Shown: positions 1 through 7,216, counted from the first letter of the stretch. The stretch: 25,938 bases of DNA from Bacillota bacterium (GCA_023396045.1 JAEWXD010000004.1:1-25938); one strand, 5' to 3'. Program-made: numbers and translations. Notes: generated from the letters alone by a model not told the origin.

Positions 1-70
1 GTCGTTAAATTCGCTATCTTTCTGTTTCTTCTGTATCGTTTTCAAGGTTCGCGTCGTCTCGCTGACGACA
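1..70 (-). promoter_or_regulatory. rRNA operon 5' leader with hairpin and boxA-like segment
   Basis: The transcribed leader (minus strand) starts near base 70. It opens with a hairpin GTCGTC-loop-GACGAC (64-69 pairing with 53-58, five-base loop). This is followed by GAACCTTGAAAAC (about 38-50), which resembles the CTTTGAAAAC segment found in Firmicutes rrn leaders at the boxA antitermination region. The leader is open at the window edge. It could in principle lead a tRNA cluster, but the boxA-like segment favours rRNA. Confidence 0.65.
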
Positions 71-76
71 AAATCT

Positions 77-160
77 ATATTAGCATACACTCCTCCCTCT
101 GTCAACTCTTTTTTTGCACTTTTTTTCTTTTTTTTGCGTTTTTTTACCGTTTTTTATTAT
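77..160 (-). promoter_or_regulatory. Ribosomal RNA operon promoter with A-tract UP element (reads off left edge)
   Basis: Read on the minus strand there is a perfect -35 TTGACA (100-105), exactly 17 bases, then a -10 TAATAT (77-82). Immediately upstream of the -35, bases 106-157 are almost continuous A tracts on the minus strand (T runs on the plus strand), the form of an UP element bound by the alpha subunit of RNA polymerase. The strength of the promoter and the leader that follows it point to an rrn operon whose 16S gene lies beyond base 1. That last step is inference, because no rRNA sequence is inside the window. Confidence 0.75.
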
Positions 161-246
161 TTACGAATTATATCTCGATTTATGTGTTTTATAGTTCGTG
201 ATATAACGAACCATCGTTTACTTTGCTGGCCATATCATTCCGCCAC

Positions 247-2004
247 TTAATTTATTTTTACAAGGCTGAATTCTTCAAATGTATCTATAAGATTCCATGT
301 GGCCTTGATATTTTTCGTCTCTAACATTCTACATATAAAATCAGCATTGGATACAGTGGTTAAGAGGTATACATTATCTTTTGTAAGTGCGCTGATATCA
401 TATTCATTTACACCAAACATGGAAAGCTGTTTTTGCATAATGTAGCTTTTTGCGTTAGTACCACCCCAAAATAATAAATTTGGCAAGGCTTCGTTTGTGT
501 AAAACATCCGAAAATCACCACTTAGCATCAAATCAGTTACAATCAGCTTATCTTCATGTTTCCTATAAAAATTATCTCTACGCTCTATTTTTTGTGGTGC
601 ATATTTATCATTTTTTTGTAAATGGATTTCTTGCGGTACTTTATAGCTAAAATATATAAATACAGCACATGTGCATAACGCAGTGATAGCTACCAGCCGT
701 TTATTGTTTCCTGCCAACGCACACAAGAGCGCCAGCGACATCAGCAACATTGCAAAGCTGATGCGCAATGAAAACAGCGCAATCATTGCAAGTACTATTA
801 ACAAGGCTGCAAAATACAATGCCATTTTATTTATATGTTGTATATCTACACTACAAAGCAAAGAAATCAACGATATTATATATGGTAGATATATTGCCAA
901 GTTAGCTCGCAGGTATATACGCCCGTTTTTTCCGTATATATATAGTAAGGCTGCAAATGCTATATTAATACATAAAGCCAATAGTGATGCCTTTTTGTTT
1001 TTAGAAAGCAGTATGTAAACGCTCGCAAATATCCCCAGCCAAACGGTAGTAGAGAGATAATATCTATATATCACTATATTATTTTGTGGATACAATACAT
1101 TATATATAGCTTCTTTAAAATGGTTATCGTTTTTTTGATTGTATTTTTCAAACTCTTTATAGCCTGCAATTTGAAGGCGAGTATCCATGCTAAAATAACA
1201 TCTCGCCATAGAATATAAATCTCGATCCCAGCCTACTTTTGCAAGGCTGTTTTCAAACTCTTCCGGTTCTGCTTTTTTTGTATAATCCACAAAATCTGCT
1301 TGGGCTTGCATAAATTCATAATAACCTTGCGGTTCAGCAATATAATGTTTTGCAACCATATCAGCGCCATAGGCTATCCCCAATGCTGCAAGAATAACGA
1401 TGCCATAACAGAGTTGCTTTTTCGCTTGTTTTCTATTTAATAAGAAGAGATACTGCAACCCCCAAAATGCAATACCTATAAAACCGCTTGCAGTGCGAGT
1501 AGCCAAAGATAACAATAAGCATATCGCAGAATACATTAAATGCTTTGTTTGATTGCTTTGTGAATAGCGATATAAATATAGTATTGCGCCTGCACCAAAA
1601 TGTGCGGCAAGTACAGTATATGTAAACATCGTATTCATATAGAAGAAATATGCAACACTTACAATGCTGAGTAAGACAAATATAGATTTAGGCACCTTAT
1701 TTGCCAAACGCTGTTGATACATATAGGCATGCAGCTGTATTTGTACAAATAAAGTTCCTAACATTAAAAATAATGGATACCACGGTATAGACGAAACAGA
1801 ATACAGGCCGGCCAAAGGCAAACCTAACAGCACACTAAAAAAAGCAGTTTCATAATACGGTGTTTGAATAATTCTACCCGAAAGTACCTTCATAATGTAG
1901 GCGTCATCATTGGTAGTAAAATTTGGAGTATACAGTACTGTAAGCAATACCATGACGCAAATCGGTAAACAAATATATGTAATTTTAAAAACTTTTTGTT
2001 GCAT
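247..2004 (-). CDS. Polytopic membrane protein of unknown function, GT-C-like features
   Basis: The 585-residue protein has roughly a dozen hydrophobic segments between residues 7 and 450 and a soluble C-terminal domain of about 120 residues, probably outside the membrane. After the first membrane segment comes an acidic pair (D33, D34, in TTNDDAYI), then an aromatic Pro-Trp-Tyr stretch near residue 75. An acidic motif in the first outer loop is typical of GT-C glycosyltransferases using lipid-linked sugars, but the family is not recognised with certainty and no donor or acceptor can be named. It resembles uncharacterised clostridial membrane proteins with the same N-terminal pattern. The start is set by GGAGG (2010-2014) six bases before ATG and by a good promoter. 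It is a single-gene unit, divergent from the YitT gene and pointing at the rRNA promoter. No clear terminator follows it. Confidence 0.7.
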   Translation of the reverse strand: MQQKVFKITYICLPICVMVLLTVLYTPNFTTNDDAYIMKVLSGRIIQTPYYETAFFSVLLGLPLAGLYSVSSIPWYPLFLMLGTLFVQIQLHAYMYQQRLANKVPKSIFVLLSIVSVAYFFYMNTMFTYTVLAAHFGAGAILYLYRYSQSNQTKHLMYSAICLLLSLATRTASGFIGIAFWGLQYLFLLNRKQAKKQLCYGIVILAALGIAYGADMVAKHYIAEPQGYYEFMQAQADFVDYTKKAEPEEFENSLAKVGWDRDLYSMARCYFSMDTRLQIAGYKEFEKYNQKNDNHFKEAIYNVLYPQNNIVIYRYYLSTTVWLGIFASVYILLSKNKKASLLALCINIAFAALLYIYGKNGRIYLRANLAIYLPYIISLISLLCSVDIQHINKMALYFAALLIVLAMIALFSLRISFAMLLMSLALLCALAGNNKRLVAITALCTCAVFIYFSYKVPQEIHLQKNDKYAPQKIERRDNFYRKHEDKLIVTDLMLSGDFRMFYTNEALPNLLFWGGTNAKSYIMQKQLSMFGVNEYDISALTKDNVYLLTTVSNADFICRMLETKNIKATWNLIDTFEEFSLVKIN

Positions 2005-2023
2005 AAGTACCTCCGTTAATCAA

Positions 2024-2052
2024 ATTATAACAGTACACTATTATTTTGTAAA
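2024..2052 (-). promoter_or_regulatory. Sigma-A promoter of the membrane protein gene
   Basis: On the minus strand, TTTACA (2047-2052), 17 bases, then TATAAT (2024-2029), about 20 bases before the start codon at 2004. Both elements are near consensus. Confidence 0.75.
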
Positions 2053-2066
2053 CGAATGACAAATTA

Positions 2067-2095
2067 TTGAACAATGCAATAAAATTTACTATAAT
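2067..2095 (+). promoter_or_regulatory. Sigma-A promoter of the YitT-hydrolase unit
   Basis: TTGAAC (2067-2072), 17 bases, then perfect TATAAT (2090-2095). It lies 26 bases before the YitT start codon and is back-to-back with the minus-strand promoter at 2024-2052. Confidence 0.75.
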
Positions 2096-2121
2096 ATAAA
2101 AATAAATCAAGGAGGATAACT

Positions 2122-3003
2122 ATGAACCTATTCATAAAAAACAAACTATTGTTTAAACAATATCTACTGTGTTGCTTTGGTGCTTTTTTATATGCAGCCA
2201 GTTTTAATTTATTTATTATACCCCATCACCTGTTTAGTGCCGGTTTTTTTGGTACAGCACAATTGATCCAATATTTTATGAATAAAATCCTTGGGCTAAA
2301 TTTAGGTATAGAAAGCATCAGTATTATATATTGGTTATTAAACTTACCATTGTTTTTTTTAATGTATAAAGCAATGAATAAACAGTTTTTTACAAAAACT
2401 ATTTTGGTTATTACACTCACCTCCATTGCGTTGTTAATTATACCTACACCCAAAGAACTTGTTGTGCATGATAGACTTACAGCAGTAATTGCCGGTGCCA
2501 TTATTGGTGGTGTTGGGCTGGGATTGATACTTCGATCTGCCGCCTCCTCTGGCGGGTTGGATATTGTAGGTGTAATTATTGCCAAAACAAGCAAAACCTT
2601 TAGTGTTGGAAAAATTGGATTGATGTATAATGCTGTTATTTATTCTATTTCCGGCTTATTGTTCGGCATAGAAACTATGATTTACTCTACTATATACACA
2701 GTAATTACTTCTATGATTATAGATAGATCCCATTACCAAAACATTTGTATTTCTTCCTTAGTATTTACAAAAGTACCGGGTATGAGTGAACATATCATGA
2801 AAGAGCTTAACCGTGGTAGTACCTTATGGAAAGGTTTAGGTGCTTATACTAAAGAAGAAAGTGATATTATACTTACCATTATATCTAAATACGAAAAACG
2901 ATTGCTTACAAGAATTGTGCAAGCGCACGACCCTAACGCCTTTATTATTTATACTGATAATACAGATGTTCGTGGTAACTTTGTAAAAAGGTTGGATAAA
3001 TAA
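2122..3003 (+). CDS. YitT family membrane protein (DUF161 + DUF2179)
   Basis: The 293-residue protein fits the usual YitT length and layout. Residues 12 to about 200 form five to six membrane segments of the YitT membrane domain, including a Gly-rich stretch (AIIGGVGLGL, SSGGLDIVG) typical of the family. From about 215 on there is a soluble DUF2179 domain, seen as RGSTLWKGLGAYT followed by DPNAFIIYTDN. The molecular role of YitT proteins is not settled; transport has been suggested and DUF2179 may sense a small ligand. The start has AAGGAGGA nine bases upstream. The stop codon overlaps the next start by one base (TAATG), so it is co-transcribed with the hydrolase and probably translationally coupled to it. 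Confidence 0.9.
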   Translation: MNLFIKNKLLFKQYLLCCFGAFLYAASFNLFIIPHHLFSAGFFGTAQLIQYFMNKILGLNLGIESISIIYWLLNLPLFFLMYKAMNKQFFTKTILVITLTSIALLIIPTPKELVVHDRLTAVIAGAIIGGVGLGLILRSAASSGGLDIVGVIIAKTSKTFSVGKIGLMYNAVIYSISGLLFGIETMIYSTIYTVITSMIIDRSHYQNICISSLVFTKVPGMSEHIMKELNRGSTLWKGLGAYTKEESDIILTIISKYEKRLLTRIVQAHDPNAFIIYTDNTDVRGNFVKRLDK

Positions 3004-3875
3004 TGTTATACATTTTTTTGTTTGTTTTACTTATTTTACTACTACATATTGGTATAGCTTATTTTGTAGCCAATATAATTTTAAATGCCAATATAAACAA
3101 CGAATTGGTAGACCAAGAAAAATACAATGCGCTTGATTTTTCCAATTTTACAAAAAACGATTTTTTGATGTACAGCAAAGACAATTACCCCTTGCAAGGC
3201 GTACATTTTACGCAAAGCAATAGCAAAGGGTTGGTTATTCTTTGCCACGGCTTTAGTGTAAGTTATTTTACCGTAGCAAGCCGAGGAAAAGCATTTTTGG
3301 AATTGGGCTATGATATACTTTTATACAACCATGTGCATTTTAACCATAAAAACGGAAGAAAATGTGGTATGGGTGGCTTTGAAAGTGATGATTTAGAGCT
3401 TATTGTGCAATATTTTAAAACACAATACAGCAATATTATTGCCTATGGTTTAAGCATGGGGGCTGCAACCGTTTTAATGCACAGTGGTAAATATAGCAGT
3501 GCCGGCAAATATATTGCCGAAAGCAGTTACCTTAGTGTAAAAGCACAAATAGAAAGCCGCATAGTAGCAAACTTTCATTTTGCAATGCCTGTTTACCCTT
3601 TTATTCGTTTATGGATCAAATTCCTTGGCGGCTATGATACTGATACAATTCAAGTTGGTAAAACAGCCGCTAACAGCACCGCCCCTATTTTGTTAATGCA
3701 TGGTGAAGCAGATGACTATATTCCCTATTGCCAAAGCAAAGAAATAGAAAAACTGTGCCCTATGGTGCAAGAACTTCATATTATACAAGGTGCTGCACAT
3801 GTTGGTTGTTTTGAGGTAGACCCTATACATTATAAGTATGTGTTACAGCAATTTTTAAACACTGCAACAGTGTAA
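3003..3875 (+). CDS. Membrane-anchored alpha/beta hydrolase
   Basis: This 290-residue protein has an N-terminal hydrophobic helix (residues 2-27) that should anchor it to the membrane, then an alpha/beta hydrolase domain. Visible elements are the oxyanion segment CHGFS (81-85), the nucleophile elbow GLSMG with S151, an acidic residue in HGEADDYIP (D237) and the catalytic His in GAAHVG (H266). The layout matches the serine aminopeptidase/BAAT-like hydrolases common in Firmicutes, for which the substrate is usually unknown. The start overlaps the YitT stop by one base. An inverted repeat near the stop (3859-3873) is followed by A's rather than T's, so it is not a clear terminator. Confidence 0.88.
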   Translation: MLYIFLFVLLILLLHIGIAYFVANIILNANINNELVDQEKYNALDFSNFTKNDFLMYSKDNYPLQGVHFTQSNSKGLVILCHGFSVSYFTVASRGKAFLELGYDILLYNHVHFNHKNGRKCGMGGFESDDLELIVQYFKTQYSNIIAYGLSMGAATVLMHSGKYSSAGKYIAESSYLSVKAQIESRIVANFHFAMPVYPFIRLWIKFLGGYDTDTIQVGKTAANSTAPILLMHGEADDYIPYCQSKEIEKLCPMVQELHIIQGAAHVGCFEVDPIHYKYVLQQFLNTATV

Positions 3876-3886
3876 AAAACCATTCC

Positions 3887-3932
3887 ATTTTATGTAAATC
3901 CTATTGACATTATAGGTAAAATAAAATAGACT
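3887..3932 (+). promoter_or_regulatory. Promoter of the IscA-like gene with overlapping inverted repeats
   Basis: TTGACA (3904-3909), 17 bases, TAGACT (3927-3932). The -35 lies inside an inverted repeat CCTAT-7-ATAGG (3900-3916). An outer pair ATTTTAT (3887-3893) and ATAAAAT (3921-3927) is almost concentric with it. The promoter is well supported; operator function is only suggested by the symmetry. The transcribed leader also holds a small imperfect hairpin (3936-3953). Confidence 0.6.
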
Positions 3933-3972
3933 ATTACTTGGGTTTTGCCCAGTAAAATTTAAGGAGAACAAT

Positions 3973-4275
3973 ATGAAAATTACAGATGACGCTAAATTGG
4001 TAATCGTGGAAGCATTAAAAGAACAAAATTGCGACAGCGTTGCATTATCTATAAAAGAAACCGAACATGGCTATGGTTTAGCTATGGAATTGGTTACCAA
4101 AAAAGAAGATGACCGTGCAATTGATGTAAACGGTGTACAAGTAGTAATGGATATGGAAACAGAAATGGCATTGCTTGCTACTACATTTGACGCTGAAAAC
4201 GGCGAACTCGTTTTGAAAAACGAAGGCCACAGCTGTGGTAGTGGTGGTTGTGCCGGTTGCTCTGGTTGCCACTAA
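3973..4275 (+). CDS. IscA/HesB-like protein with Cys-rich tail
   Basis: This 100-residue protein begins MKITDDAK and contains the pattern DVNGVQVVMD (about 50-60), matching the beta-strand core of A-type (IscA/HesB) iron-sulfur proteins, notably the small clostridial HesB-like group in which some members carry selenocysteine. The usual conserved cysteine of the core is not evident; the only one is C20. The C-terminus carries four closely spaced cysteines (CGSGGCAGCSGC), a likely metal- or cluster-binding tail. A role in iron-sulfur cluster assembly or carriage is inferred from family and tail, not shown. The start has AAGGAG seven bases upstream. It is a single-gene unit with its own promoter and terminator, convergent with a ferredoxin. 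Confidence 0.75.
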   Translation: MKITDDAKLVIVEALKEQNCDSVALSIKETEHGYGLAMELVTKKEDDRAIDVNGVQVVMDMETEMALLATTFDAENGELVLKNEGHSCGSGGCAGCSGCH

Positions 4276-4280
4276 AAAAC

Positions 4281-4311
4281 AAACGGCCATATTGATATGA
4301 GCCGTTTTATT
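4281..4311 (+). terminator. Intrinsic terminator after the IscA-like gene
   Basis: The stem AAACGGC (4281-4287) pairs with GCCGTTT (4301-4307). The inside extends as CATAT/ATATG with a single unpaired A, and T-rich sequence follows. It starts five bases after the stop codon. Confidence 0.8.
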
Positions 4312-4324
4312 ATGCAATTTTTTA

Positions 4325-4360
4325 CAAAAAATAGCAGAGCTAAGCTCTGTTATTTTTATT
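4325..4360. terminator. Two-way terminator between the IscA-like gene and ferredoxin
   Basis: CAGAGC (4335-4340), three-base loop, GCTCTG (4344-4349). On the plus strand it is followed by TTATTTTTATT. On the minus strand it is followed by CTATTTTTTG, only about 15 bases after the ferredoxin stop. It can therefore end transcription from both convergent genes. Confidence 0.8.
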
Positions 4361-4364
4361 ATAC

Positions 4365-4535
4365 TTATTCTGCTGGGTTTGGAGCGCCTACTGGGCAAAC
4401 GCTGTTGCAAGAACCACAATCAATACATTTGGATTGATCAATTACAAAGATATCGCCTTCAGAAATGCAGCTAACTGGGCATTCAGCCTCACAAGCGCCA
4501 CAAGCAATACAGTTGTCATTAATAATATAAGCCAT
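4365..4535 (-). CDS. Two [4Fe-4S] cluster ferredoxin, 56 residues
   Basis: A short open frame on the minus strand encodes 56 residues beginning MAYIINDNCIACGAC. It has two CxxCxxCxxxC-type motifs: C9, C12, C15 with C19, and C37, C40, C43 with C47, each final Cys followed by Pro. This is the classic clostridial 2[4Fe-4S] ferredoxin, a small cytoplasmic electron carrier serving enzymes such as pyruvate:ferredoxin oxidoreductase and hydrogenase. An eighteenth-to-twenty-fifth residue spacer contains a further Cys (C23), a known variation. AGGAGG (4542-4547) lies six bases before the ATG. It is transcribed alone, from a promoter near 4600, and stops at a two-way terminator. Its presence indicates anaerobic metabolism. 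Confidence 0.95.
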   Translation of the reverse strand: MAYIINDNCIACGACEAECPVSCISEGDIFVIDQSKCIDCGSCNSVCPVGAPNPAE

Positions 4536-4594
4536 AGTGTCCTCCTATAATCATTTTATTACCAAATTTTTTCAAACACTTGTTTGATATCTGT

Positions 4595-4624
4595 ATCGTA
4601 ACATGTGTATAATTTGTTAGTCAA
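4595..4624 (-). promoter_or_regulatory. Ferredoxin promoter
   Basis: On the minus strand, TTGACT (4619-4624), 18 bases, then TACGAT (4595-4600), about 60 bases before the ferredoxin start. The -35 is near consensus and the -10 is weaker, so the exact -10 register is uncertain. It is back-to-back with the degV promoter. Confidence 0.5.
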
Positions 4625-4712
4625 CTATAACACAAAGTGTTTTTTTATTTGTTTTTTATGAGATATTATTATAGTTATTTCTTAATAATTTATTTTAAAA
4701 ACTTTATAGAAT

Positions 4713-4742
4713 TTGTATTTTTTATGTGTTTTCTAGTATAAT
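4713..4742 (+). promoter_or_regulatory. Promoter of the degV-LCP-Nudix unit
   Basis: A perfect -10 TATAAT (4737-4742) lies 29 bases before the degV start. The best -35 is the weak TTGTAT (4713-4718), spacing 18. The -10 is clear and the -35 is tentative. Confidence 0.5.
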
Positions 4743-4771
4743 ATAAAAGACTATTGTTTTAAGGAGAAATT

Positions 4772-5650
4772 ATGTTTAAAATTACATGTTGTACAACAGT
4801 AGATATGCCCTTAGAATTCTTTGAGCAACGTGGTATATATACCTTTATGTTAAAATTCTTACTAAACGGCCAGCTTTACAATGATGATTGTGGTCAAACT
4901 GTAAGCCACAAAGCTTTTTATGAAGCCATTGCCAAAGGTGCTATGCCTACCACATCGCAGCTAAACCCTATTGACTACTACACAGGCTTTGAAAAATTAT
5001 TACAAGAGGGCTATGATATATTGCACTTCAGTCTTTCCTCCGGCATTTCCGGCACATACCAGAGTGCAATGGAAGCAAAAAAACAACTGGAAACAAAATA
5101 TCCTGAACGCAAAATCGTAGTAATAGATAGTTTAAGCGCCAGCTCCGGATCCGGCTTACTACTTACTATAGCAAGCGATATGCAACAAAATGGTGAAAGT
5201 ATGGAAGCCATTGCCACTTGGGCAGAAGCCAACAAAACCAATGTAAATCACTTATTTTTCAGCACCGACCTGAGCCACTTGAAACGTGGTGGCAGAATTA
5301 GCCCTGCAGCTGCAGCCATTGCCGGTATTTTAAATATCTGCCCCTTATTGATGGTGGATATAGAAGGCCACTTGGTGCCTTGTGAAAAAATTCGTGGCAT
5401 TAAAAAATGCATTAAAACAACCGTTCAAAAAATGCTTCAAAGTGCTGAAAACGGCAAAGACTACAATGGCTATTGCTACATAAGCCATTCTAACAGTTTG
5501 GATATTGCAGCAGAACTAAAACAACAAATATTAGAAAACTTCCCCAATATTAAAGAAATACCTTTGTTCCCCATTGGTATGGTAATCGGCTCCCACACCG
5601 GCCCCGGAACTGTTGCACTTTATTTTATGGGTAAACAAAGAGAAAAATAA
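4772..5650 (+). CDS. DegV family fatty-acid-binding protein (first copy)
   Basis: The 292-residue protein has the usual DegV length. The family motifs are present: TTSQLNP (60-66), SLSSGISGTY (87-96) and KRGGRIS near 170. In DegV/FakB proteins the Thr and Ser of the first two motifs hold the carboxylate of a fatty acid, which FakA then phosphorylates for phospholipid synthesis. No FakA-like kinase is in the window, so the FakB role is known for the family but not demonstrated here. The N-terminus reads CTTVDMP in place of the more usual DSTSDLP. AAGGAG lies upstream of ATG 4772. It heads an operon with an LCP protein 18 bases downstream. Confidence 0.92.
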   Translation: MFKITCCTTVDMPLEFFEQRGIYTFMLKFLLNGQLYNDDCGQTVSHKAFYEAIAKGAMPTTSQLNPIDYYTGFEKLLQEGYDILHFSLSSGISGTYQSAMEAKKQLETKYPERKIVVIDSLSASSGSGLLLTIASDMQQNGESMEAIATWAEANKTNVNHLFFSTDLSHLKRGGRISPAAAAIAGILNICPLLMVDIEGHLVPCEKIRGIKKCIKTTVQKMLQSAENGKDYNGYCYISHSNSLDIAAELKQQILENFPNIKEIPLFPIGMVIGSHTGPGTVALYFMGKQREK

Positions 5651-5668
5651 AAGTCTAAGGAGAGAACC

Positions 5669-6577
5669 ATGAAAAAAATCCTTGCGTTATTGCTCTGCTT
5701 ACTTTTTGCAAGCACATGTTTGGCAGAAATGCCAAGCCCTGCCAACCCATTAAAGCTTGAAGAGGTTCCTGAACCCAATGAAGGGCAACATCACTATTTA
5801 CTATTGGTTACTGACCAATGGAATTACCAAAAAAATGCCATAGGCAATACCGATGGAATACTGTTGCTTACATTAGATACAAGGGCAAAAAGAGTATTAC
5901 TCACCGGTTTTTCTCGTGATATATTGGTAGAACGCCCCGATGGCATTATGGGAAGAATTACCTTTATATCTAAAAACCATGGCCCTGAAGCCTTATGTGA
6001 AATTATGAGCCGCCATTTTGGTGTAAAAATAGAAAAATATATTCTTCTGGATATGAATAAAGTAGAAAATATCATTGACCAAATGGGTGGTGTAGATATT
6101 ACCGTAACCAATGCAGAAGCCGGCTATTTACGCCGTTATGCTATACCTAAAGACTCTACCATTCCCACCATGGACAAAGCCGGCACCTACCACTTCTTAG
6201 GCCATTCTGCCGTTATTTATATGCGCATACGCAAAGTTGGTAATGGTGATTATGGCAGAAACCAACGCATACGCGAAACTTTACGATCCCTTGCACAAAT
6301 AGCTATGCGCTATGATACTGAACAAGCGTTTAGGCTGCTTGACACTATTATTGCAAACATCAACAAAACCAACATGAGTATGCAGGACTTAATACAAGCT
6401 GCAACCTATGCACTTGACTTGCGTGGTGCAAGCATAGAGCAATTGCGTATACCTGAAGATGGTGTGCATAAAATTATCAACTACGCCGGTATGCAAGTAA
6501 TGGATATGGACTATGAACAGGCAAGAAAATCCATAGCAGAATTCTTAGGAGATAGCTTTGTGGTGATTGAAGAATGA
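5669..6577 (+). CDS. LytR-CpsA-Psr (LCP) family protein
   Basis: The 302-residue protein has an N-terminal hydrophobic helix (3-19) and then the LCP domain. Visible LCP elements are NTDGILLLTLD (60-70, with D62), FSRDILV (81-87, with R83 and D84), GRIT (95-98), and the late RIRKVGNGDYGRNQRIR stretch with the arginines that bind the lipid pyrophosphate. LCP enzymes move glycopolymers from undecaprenyl pyrophosphate to peptidoglycan or protein at the outer membrane face. The polymer is unknown here, since no teichoic acid or capsule genes are nearby. The helix ends in CLA-E, a possible signal peptidase site, which is unusual because most LCP proteins stay membrane-anchored. AAGGAGAG precedes the ATG. 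The stop overlaps the Nudix start (ATGA). Confidence 0.9.
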   Translation: MKKILALLLCLLFASTCLAEMPSPANPLKLEEVPEPNEGQHHYLLLVTDQWNYQKNAIGNTDGILLLTLDTRAKRVLLTGFSRDILVERPDGIMGRITFISKNHGPEALCEIMSRHFGVKIEKYILLDMNKVENIIDQMGGVDITVTNAEAGYLRRYAIPKDSTIPTMDKAGTYHFLGHSAVIYMRIRKVGNGDYGRNQRIRETLRSLAQIAMRYDTEQAFRLLDTIIANINKTNMSMQDLIQAATYALDLRGASIEQLRIPEDGVHKIINYAGMQVMDMDYEQARKSIAEFLGDSFVVIEE

Positions 6578-7137
6578 AAAAACTAATACAAAGCATAGAG
6601 AATTTTCAAAGTGATACTCCACAAGAGATAGCAGACAAAGAGGCTATGCTCCGTTTTATGAAGGGCAACCCGGATTGTTTGTTGCGTAGCAATACAATTG
6701 CACATTTTTCGGCATCTGCATGGGTGCTTAACCAAAGCCATGATAAAGCACTCATGATATACCACAATTTATATAATTCATTTGCATGGACAGGCGGGCA
6801 TGCCGATGGCAATGCAAATTTAAAAGAACTTGCATTGCAAGAACTATATGAAGAAACCGGTATAAAAAACGCAAAATTTATGAGTGAAGATATATTTTCT
6901 TTAGAAATTTTGACGGTGGATGGCCATATTAAAAACGGTGCATATGTTCCCTCTCACTTGCATTTGAATGTTACTTACCTCTTAGAAGCAGATGAAAACC
7001 AGGTATTATCCATTAAAGCAGATGAAAACTCTGCCGTTGCATGGATTGCTTTAGAAGATTTAAAGCATAAAGTGTCTGAACCTTGGATGTATGCAAACAT
7101 TTACCAAAAATTACTAAACAAATTACAAGCAAAATAA
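6574..7137 (+). CDS. Nudix hydrolase
   Basis: The 187-residue protein has a Nudix box at 75-96: GGHADGN followed by QELYEETGI. The three metal-binding glutamates of the REUxEExGU half are present (E90, E93, E94). The Arg of that motif is Gln, and the early Glu of the GX5E half is Ala at the expected spacing, so the box is degenerate. Nudix enzymes cleave nucleoside diphosphates linked to another group; the substrate cannot be inferred. The start overlaps the LCP stop by four bases and the gene ends at a strong terminator, so it is the last member of the degV-LCP-Nudix unit. Confidence 0.85.
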   Translation: MKKLIQSIENFQSDTPQEIADKEAMLRFMKGNPDCLLRSNTIAHFSASAWVLNQSHDKALMIYHNLYNSFAWTGGHADGNANLKELALQELYEETGIKNAKFMSEDIFSLEILTVDGHIKNGAYVPSHLHLNVTYLLEADENQVLSIKADENSAVAWIALEDLKHKVSEPWMYANIYQKLLNKLQAK

Positions 7138-7160
7138 CGCCTTGGAGCGTTATTTTATTG
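7131..7160 (+). terminator. Terminator of the degV-LCP-Nudix unit
   Basis: A 10-bp perfect stem AAAATAACGC (7131-7140) pairs with GCGTTATTTT (7147-7156) around a six-base loop and is followed by ATTG. The stem starts inside the Nudix stop codon region. Confidence 0.85.
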
Positions 7161-7189
7161 TATAAAAAATATTGGTTATACTATATAAT
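7158..7189 (+). promoter_or_regulatory. Probable promoter of the calcium ATPase gene
   Basis: TTGTAT (7158-7163) is followed by overlapping TATA-type hexamers between 7177 and 7189, including TATAAT at 7184-7189. The spacing to that hexamer is long (20), and TATATA at 7182-7187 gives 18. A promoter is likely here because a terminator sits immediately upstream, but the exact elements are uncertain. Confidence 0.45.
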
Positions 7190-7216
7190 AGGTATAGCAC
7201 GAAAGGAGTGATAAAA

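Noticed and set aside
194..211. GTTCG-8-CGAAC inverted repeat downstream of the membrane protein gene as its terminator
   Set aside because: The stem is only five base pairs with an eight-base loop and no T run follows on the minus strand.
3859..3873. ACACTG-CAA-CAGTGT hairpin at the end of the alpha/beta hydrolase gene as a terminator
   Set aside because: It is followed by A's, not T's, on the plus strand, and there is no minus-strand gene that would use it.
7172..7216. Upstream TTG start for the calcium ATPase giving 15 extra residues
   Set aside because: It lies inside the probable promoter and has no ribosome binding site, while AAAGGAG sits correctly before the TTG at 7217.
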